Part shown: piece by piece, positions 7,646 through 10,598 of the stretch | Layout: each line of letters opens with the position of its first letter | How positions within the stretch are numbered: the first letter of the stretch is position 1 | Source: Candidatus Poribacteria bacterium | GTDB taxonomy: Bacteria; Poribacteria; WGA-4E; WGA-3G | Assembly (NCBI GenBank): GCA_009835515.1 | Contig: VXXH01000728.1 | Location: 1-10,598 of the forward strand | DNA length: 10,598 nt | Reading direction: 5' to 3' | Notes under the pieces: generated by a model | The model's database searches: none | What the model was told of the DNA's origin: nothing | The model's input: only the letters and a program-made list of their open reading frames with translations | Position numbers and translations under genes: made by a program

Positions 7646-8371
7646 ATGAAATCGGCACTCATCTTTCTCAACGGCTATTATGACACACGGCATCTCGATT
7701 TTTACCGTCAAGAGATTGTAACCGCGGTGGAAGACCGTTTACCGCTTATCTGTGCCGATGGCGGAATCTGTATATTTGAAGAATTAAATCGGGGTGTAGA
7801 CACGCCGCTTGTCCCAGATATTCTCATTGGAGACATGGATTCGGTTGCTGGTCAGGGTTACAAATCCCTCCCACAAGCAAAACAGATTGTTCAGGAATGG
7901 ATTGGACAAACGGACAAAGACTATACCGACGGCCAGCTTGCTGTGGACTATGCCTTGGAAGAATACGGATGCCGACATATTATTATTTATGGGGGTTTAC
8001 CGCGCCCGGAAGGGTATGAAACAGATCAGTTTCTTGGTAACCTAAAACTGATGCGTTTCGGACATTACCGAGTGTCTACAGACGAACATTACAGTGCCGA
8101 AATGCGAGACCCGAAACAGACGATTCACTATGTCTTATCAACCGTCCGATTAACCCGCAAAAATAGTGAGTTGCAACGCGTCTCGCTTATCGCTGAAGTC
8201 CCAAACGTCATTGTGGCAAAGAGCGAAAATTTGCGTTGGGATTTGACATCGCTACATATCCACCCCGACCTAACAAACGCACTCCGCAACGAGTTCGTGG
8301 AAGGTGCGGAATGGGCAGCCCTCCAATTGGTTGAAGGGTCTGCCCCTGTCTACGTGATTCACAACTGGTAG
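7646..8371 (+). CDS. Thiamine-pyrophosphokinase-like protein, divergent
   Basis: Resembles thiamine diphosphokinase, which transfers pyrophosphate from ATP to thiamine. The 241-residue protein is slightly longer than the roughly 210 usual in bacteria. N-terminal catalytic-domain motifs are ICADGG (35-40), PDILIGDMDS (57-66) and TDKDYTDGQLAVDYA (89-103), with the conserved acidic residues in place. GG at 116-117 is followed by LPRPEGYETDQFLGNLKLM, where typical enzymes read G-R-x-D-H-x-L-x-N. Here the segment is a few residues longer, and the Arg and His equivalents are not in register. The C-terminal part (SLIAEV, SENLRWDL, LRNEFVEG, then LVEGSAPVYVI) follows the thiamine-binding domain pattern, but its usual Ser-Asn reads Arg-Asn. 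AAGGA at 7631-7635 overlaps the upstream stop codon. The family is likely; the substrate could be thiamine or another hydroxymethyl heterocycle. No thiamine gene or visible TPP riboswitch is nearby. Confidence 0.82.
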   Translation: MKSALIFLNGYYDTRHLDFYRQEIVTAVEDRLPLICADGGICIFEELNRGVDTPLVPDILIGDMDSVAGQGYKSLPQAKQIVQEWIGQTDKDYTDGQLAVDYALEEYGCRHIIIYGGLPRPEGYETDQFLGNLKLMRFGHYRVSTDEHYSAEMRDPKQTIHYVLSTVRLTRKNSELQRVSLIAEVPNVIVAKSENLRWDLTSLHIHPDLTNALRNEFVEGAEWAALQLVEGSAPVYVIHNW

Positions 8372-9324
8372 GCAAGCACTTTCTTGAGCGTTTCTGTGTC
8401 CAGATTCGCACCGCTCATGACCATCACGACGTTTTTCCCTGCTAATCTGTCTGTGAGTTTATGTGCGGCTGCAAGTGGTGCAGCACCTGCGCCTTCCGCC
8501 AAGTTGTGCGTCCACCGTAATGCCGAACGGATACCCTCTGCAATTTCCGCCTCGCTGAGCAGCACCATGTCGTGAATACCTTTTTTGATAATGGAAAACG
8601 GTATTGAGAAAGGCACACGCGTCGCGAGTCCATCTGCGATTGTATCGCAAGAATCCGTCTCCATACGTTGCCCTGCTTGCCATGAGCGATAGATAGCGGG
8701 GGCATTTTCCGCTTGTACACCGATGACCTTGACCTTCGGATTGATCGCCTTGGCAACGGTAATAGCACCGCAAGAACCGCTTCCACCACCGATCGGCACG
8801 ATAATCGCGTCCACATTCGGTAGACTTTCAAAAATCTCAAGCGAATAGGTGCCGACACCGTGGAAGAGTGCTGGTTCCATGCAAGGGTGAACATAGTAAA
8901 GCCCGCGTTCAACTTGGAGTTTTTCACACAAAGCAAGTGCCTCGTCAAAATCTTTACCGTGTTCGATGAGTTCTGCTCCGAACGCTTGCATCGCACTATT
9001 CTTTTCAGGGTTATTCCCATGTGGTACAACGACGGTAGTCTTGACACCAAACTGTGCCGAGGCGTAAGCGATAGACTGCCCATGATTTCCACGCGTCGCT
9101 GTAATTACGCCCTTTTCGCGTTGGGTTTGTGGCAGATGGTGCATGAAATTCAGACCACCGCGGACTTTAAAGCTGCCTGTAGGGTTATGGTTTTCGTGTT
9201 TGATGTATGCTTGAAATCCGAGTCGCTCGGACAATTCTGGGTAGTGAGTCAGTGGTGTAGATTTTAAATACCGCGCCACGACCTGTCTCGCGGCAATGAT
9301 GTTTTGAAATTTAATAGTTCCCAT
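8359..9324 (-). CDS. Threonine/serine dehydratase-type PLP enzyme (no ACT domain)
   Basis: Fold-type II PLP enzyme of the threonine/serine dehydratase (or serine racemase) group, which would deaminate a hydroxyamino acid to a 2-oxo acid and ammonia. The 321 residues form only the catalytic domain; the regulatory ACT region of biosynthetic IlvA is absent, so a catabolic-type enzyme is likelier. The PLP lysine is Lys53 in NPTGSFKVRGG. Asn80 lies in TRGNHGQS. The phosphate-binding glycine loop is PIGGGSGSCG at 177-186. AEGAGAAPLAA begins at 276, and Ser304 in SGAN contacts the pyridine nitrogen. AAGGA 5 nt upstream of the ATG supports the start. The gene converges with the thiamine-kinase-like gene and the two 3' ends overlap by 13 nt. 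Related enzymes (hydroxyectoine EutB, phenylserine dehydratase) cannot be excluded by eye. Confidence 0.9.
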   Translation of the reverse strand: MGTIKFQNIIAARQVVARYLKSTPLTHYPELSERLGFQAYIKHENHNPTGSFKVRGGLNFMHHLPQTQREKGVITATRGNHGQSIAYASAQFGVKTTVVVPHGNNPEKNSAMQAFGAELIEHGKDFDEALALCEKLQVERGLYYVHPCMEPALFHGVGTYSLEIFESLPNVDAIIVPIGGGSGSCGAITVAKAINPKVKVIGVQAENAPAIYRSWQAGQRMETDSCDTIADGLATRVPFSIPFSIIKKGIHDMVLLSEAEIAEGIRSALRWTHNLAEGAGAAPLAAAHKLTDRLAGKNVVMVMSGANLDTETLKKVLAYQL

Positions 9325-9365
9325 TTTATTCCTTTATTTAGCGGGTGTCTGCCACGGTATAGCAG

Positions 9366-9446
9366 TTCTGACAACCAGAAGCAGACAACTGAATATTCTA
9401 AATTGTATCTTGCAAACGCAAAAAATCCATGTTAATATGATAACAT
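9366..9446. promoter_or_regulatory. Cluster of small inverted repeats in the divergent intergenic region
   Basis: The 244-nt region between two divergent starts (9325-9568) contains several symmetric sequences. TTCTG/CAGAA with a 5-nt spacer is at 9366-9380, the 8-bp palindrome GAATATTC at 9391-9398, TTGC/GCAA at 9410-9421 and ATGTTA/TAACAT with a 6-nt spacer at 9429-9446. Minus-strand -10-like hexamers for the dehydratase gene are TACAAT (9407-9402) and TAGAAT (9400-9395). A plus-strand TATGAT (9436-9441) sits inside the last inverted repeat. None has a convincing -35. The arrangement fits operators or shared promoters; no regulator gene is adjacent. Confidence 0.3.
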
Positions 9447-9514
9447 ATCTCAACGGACATATCCAAAATTAATCGTATTCAAAAGCAGGACATTCGGTTT
9501 CACTGATCCGTATC

Positions 9515-9541
9515 TTACTGATTGCTGACAACTGATAACTG
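9515..9541 (+). repeat. CTGAT-rich intergenic repeat, copy 2
   Basis: A run of ACTGATTGCTGA and CAACTGATAACTG units lies just upstream of the 9569 start. It shares the exact 10-mer CAACTGATAA with 4295-4304; the 9-mer GACAACTGA (9527-9535) also occurs at 9384-9392. It lies 28-54 nt before the start codon. A degenerate interspersed repeat is the simplest reading. Confidence 0.4.
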
Positions 9542-9568
9542 GATACCTCCTGATAGAAAGGGAAATCT

Positions 9569-10510
9569 ATGGCACAAGAATGGCATTCTACACAACTGGC
9601 AATTGACGAAACTGAGGACCTCATTGAAACCTGCTATGAGAACGGATGGACGGATGGACTCCCCGTCGTTCCACCGACCCCTGAACGCGTTGAACGCATG
9701 CTCAGCGGAACAGACCGGGACCCAGACGAACTTATCGCTGCCGTCCCACCGAAATGGGGCAGAGCCACAGTCGAAAAGGTCGCAATTAACGCTGTCATGG
9801 CAGGGTGTAAACCAGCATACCTACCGCTTATCCTCACCGCAGTAGAGGCGATGACTTCCGAGCAGTTCAACCTCCACGGTGTCCAAGTCACGACCTCCCA
9901 TGTTGGACCGATGCTCGTTGTAAACGGCCCCATCCGAAAGCAGTTAGAAATCAACGATGGGTTCAACCTCTTCGGTCAAGGGTGGCGGGCAAACGCAACT
10001 ATCGGACGGGCGTTGCGTCTCATTTGTACAAATATCGGCGGCGCGTTGCCCGGTGAACTCGATCGTGCAGCGTTTGGACATGCAGGAAAATACACGTGCT
10101 GCATCGCTGAAAAAGAGGAGGCAAGTCCTTGGAGTGCTATGCATGTTGACCGTGGATTCCGAGACGACGACAGCACTGTCACGGTTTTCGCCGCCGCGGG
10201 TCCGCAAACCGTCAACGACCACGGAAGTAATACCGCTGAAGGTATCCTCAACACGATCTCCGAGAACATCGCCGCCCCCGGCAACAGCAGCGGTGAAACG
10301 CTCCTCGTCATCGGTGTTGAACACGCAAAGACAATTTCCGAGGACGGCTTCAGCAAAGCTGACATCCGTCGCTATATCGCCGACACGACCCAACGATACT
10401 CGGAAGCGGAGCTGCTAATCATAGTAGCCGGTGGACCGGCAGGTCGGTGGAGCATCGTTGTTCCGGGTTGGGGTTCACCGAGTTCGCGTGCCGTTACATT
10501 GACGGTATAG
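9569..10510 (+). CDS. Conserved protein of unknown function
   Basis: I do not recognise a named function. The 313-residue protein looks well conserved and soluble, with no signal peptide or membrane segment. Blocks that read like family motifs are GWTDGLPVVPPTPERV (26-41), ATVEKVAINAVMAGCKP (66-82), NLHGVQVTTSHVGPMLVVNG (101-120), then PIRKQL, RANATIGRALRLICTNIGG (140-158), GKYTCCIAEKEEASPW (173-188) and a C-terminal AGGPAGRWSIVVPG (287-300). Possible active-site residues are Cys80, the pair Cys177-Cys178, His171 and His192, but this is only pattern reading. I have a weak recollection of similar proteins beside UGSC-motif (seleno)proteins; the gene downstream is outside the window, so this is untested. 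AAGGGA at 9558-9563, 5 nt before the ATG, supports the start. It stands alone on its strand, divergent from the dehydratase gene. Confidence 0.75.
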   Translation: MAQEWHSTQLAIDETEDLIETCYENGWTDGLPVVPPTPERVERMLSGTDRDPDELIAAVPPKWGRATVEKVAINAVMAGCKPAYLPLILTAVEAMTSEQFNLHGVQVTTSHVGPMLVVNGPIRKQLEINDGFNLFGQGWRANATIGRALRLICTNIGGALPGELDRAAFGHAGKYTCCIAEKEEASPWSAMHVDRGFRDDDSTVTVFAAAGPQTVNDHGSNTAEGILNTISENIAAPGNSSGETLLVIGVEHAKTISEDGFSKADIRRYIADTTQRYSEAELLIIVAGGPAGRWSIVVPGWGSPSSRAVTLTV

Positions 10511-10538
10511 ATACCGGAAAAATCGGAATCGAAACTCC

Positions 10539-10558
10539 AAAATTCAGAGGGAATTTTT
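10539..10558 (+). terminator. Weak intrinsic terminator candidate
   Basis: AAAATTC (10539-10545) and GAATTTT (10551-10557) form a perfect 7-bp stem with the loop AGAGG, 28 nt after the preceding stop codon; the T-run partly overlaps the stem (five T's, 10554-10558). The stem is AT-rich, so its strength is doubtful. Confidence 0.35.
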
Positions 10559-10569
10559 CGCTGAAAATA

Positions 10570-10589
10570 TTTTTGCAAATCGGCAAAAA
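10570..10589. repeat. Inverted repeat TTTTTGC / GCAAAAA
   Basis: Perfect 7-bp arms at 10570-10576 and 10583-10589 surround the 6-nt loop AAATCG, directly after the terminator candidate. It could be a second termination element or an operator for whatever follows the window edge. Confidence 0.3.
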
Positions 10590-10598
10590 ATGTGGTAT

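Noticed and set aside
8442..9092. A 216-codon minus-strand frame inside the dehydratase gene.
   Set aside because: It is the shifted frame of a gene with all PLP-enzyme motifs. Its product is rich in Arg, Ser and Leu with no domain signal, and the main frame shows no sign of a frameshift.
1..10598. A search by eye for CRISPR arrays, tRNA/rRNA genes, transposases, integrase sites and defence-system genes.
   Set aside because: No regularly spaced repeats, cloverleaf-like gene, transposase motif or terminal inverted repeat was seen. SbcCD is a housekeeping repair complex and does not by itself indicate a defence island.

Overview
The window is about 10.6 kb of ordinary, gene-dense bacterial chromosome of mid-range base composition. 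Ten genes fill almost all of it. Most starts have an AAGGA-type Shine-Dalgarno sequence. There is no rRNA, tRNA, CRISPR array, transposase or phage gene. A phytanoyl-CoA-dioxygenase-type oxygenase followed by a Gfo/Idh/MocA oxidoreductase, together with short CTGAT-rich repeats between genes, reminds me of Candidatus Poribacteria (sponge and marine lineages rich in both families). That placement is recall and inference; nothing in the window proves it.

Layout. (1) Positions 1-1782, minus strand: the sbcD-sbcC DNA-end-processing nuclease operon. The two genes overlap at ATGA, sbcC is cut by the window edge, and a good sigma70-like promoter lies upstream of sbcD. (2) Positions 1971-4218, plus strand: a two-gene unit, PhyH-family Fe(II)/2-oxoglutarate oxygenase plus Gfo/Idh/MocA dehydrogenase, 13 nt apart. 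(3) Positions 4404-8371, plus strand: aroQ (type II 3-dehydroquinase), a DegT-family PLP aminotransferase, a YkgJ-type cysteine-cluster protein, a DUF2156 (MprF C-terminal-like) acyltransferase-fold protein, and a divergent thiamine-pyrophosphokinase-like protein. The last three are packed with gaps of 3 and 13 nt. (4) Positions 8359-9324, minus strand: a stand-alone threonine/serine-dehydratase-type PLP enzyme, convergent with and overlapping the previous gene by 13 nt. (5) Positions 9325-9568: a divergent intergenic region with several small inverted repeats. (6) Positions 9569-10510, plus strand: a conserved protein of unknown function, then inverted repeats up to the window end.

How the genes may work together. 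SbcCD is a known complex. The oxygenase and dehydrogenase could act in sequence on one substrate (hydroxylation, then oxidation of the alcohol), but the substrate cannot be read from sequence. Gfo/Idh, AroQ and DegT in a row match the enzyme classes of the aminoshikimate (AHBA) route, although the DegT protein looks more like a sugar-nucleotide aminotransferase and the other AHBA genes are absent. The least explained part is the compact YkgJ / DUF2156 / thiamine-kinase-like cassette. I see no clear new defence or mobile system; the candidates worth checking are that cassette and the uncharacterised protein at 9569-10510.
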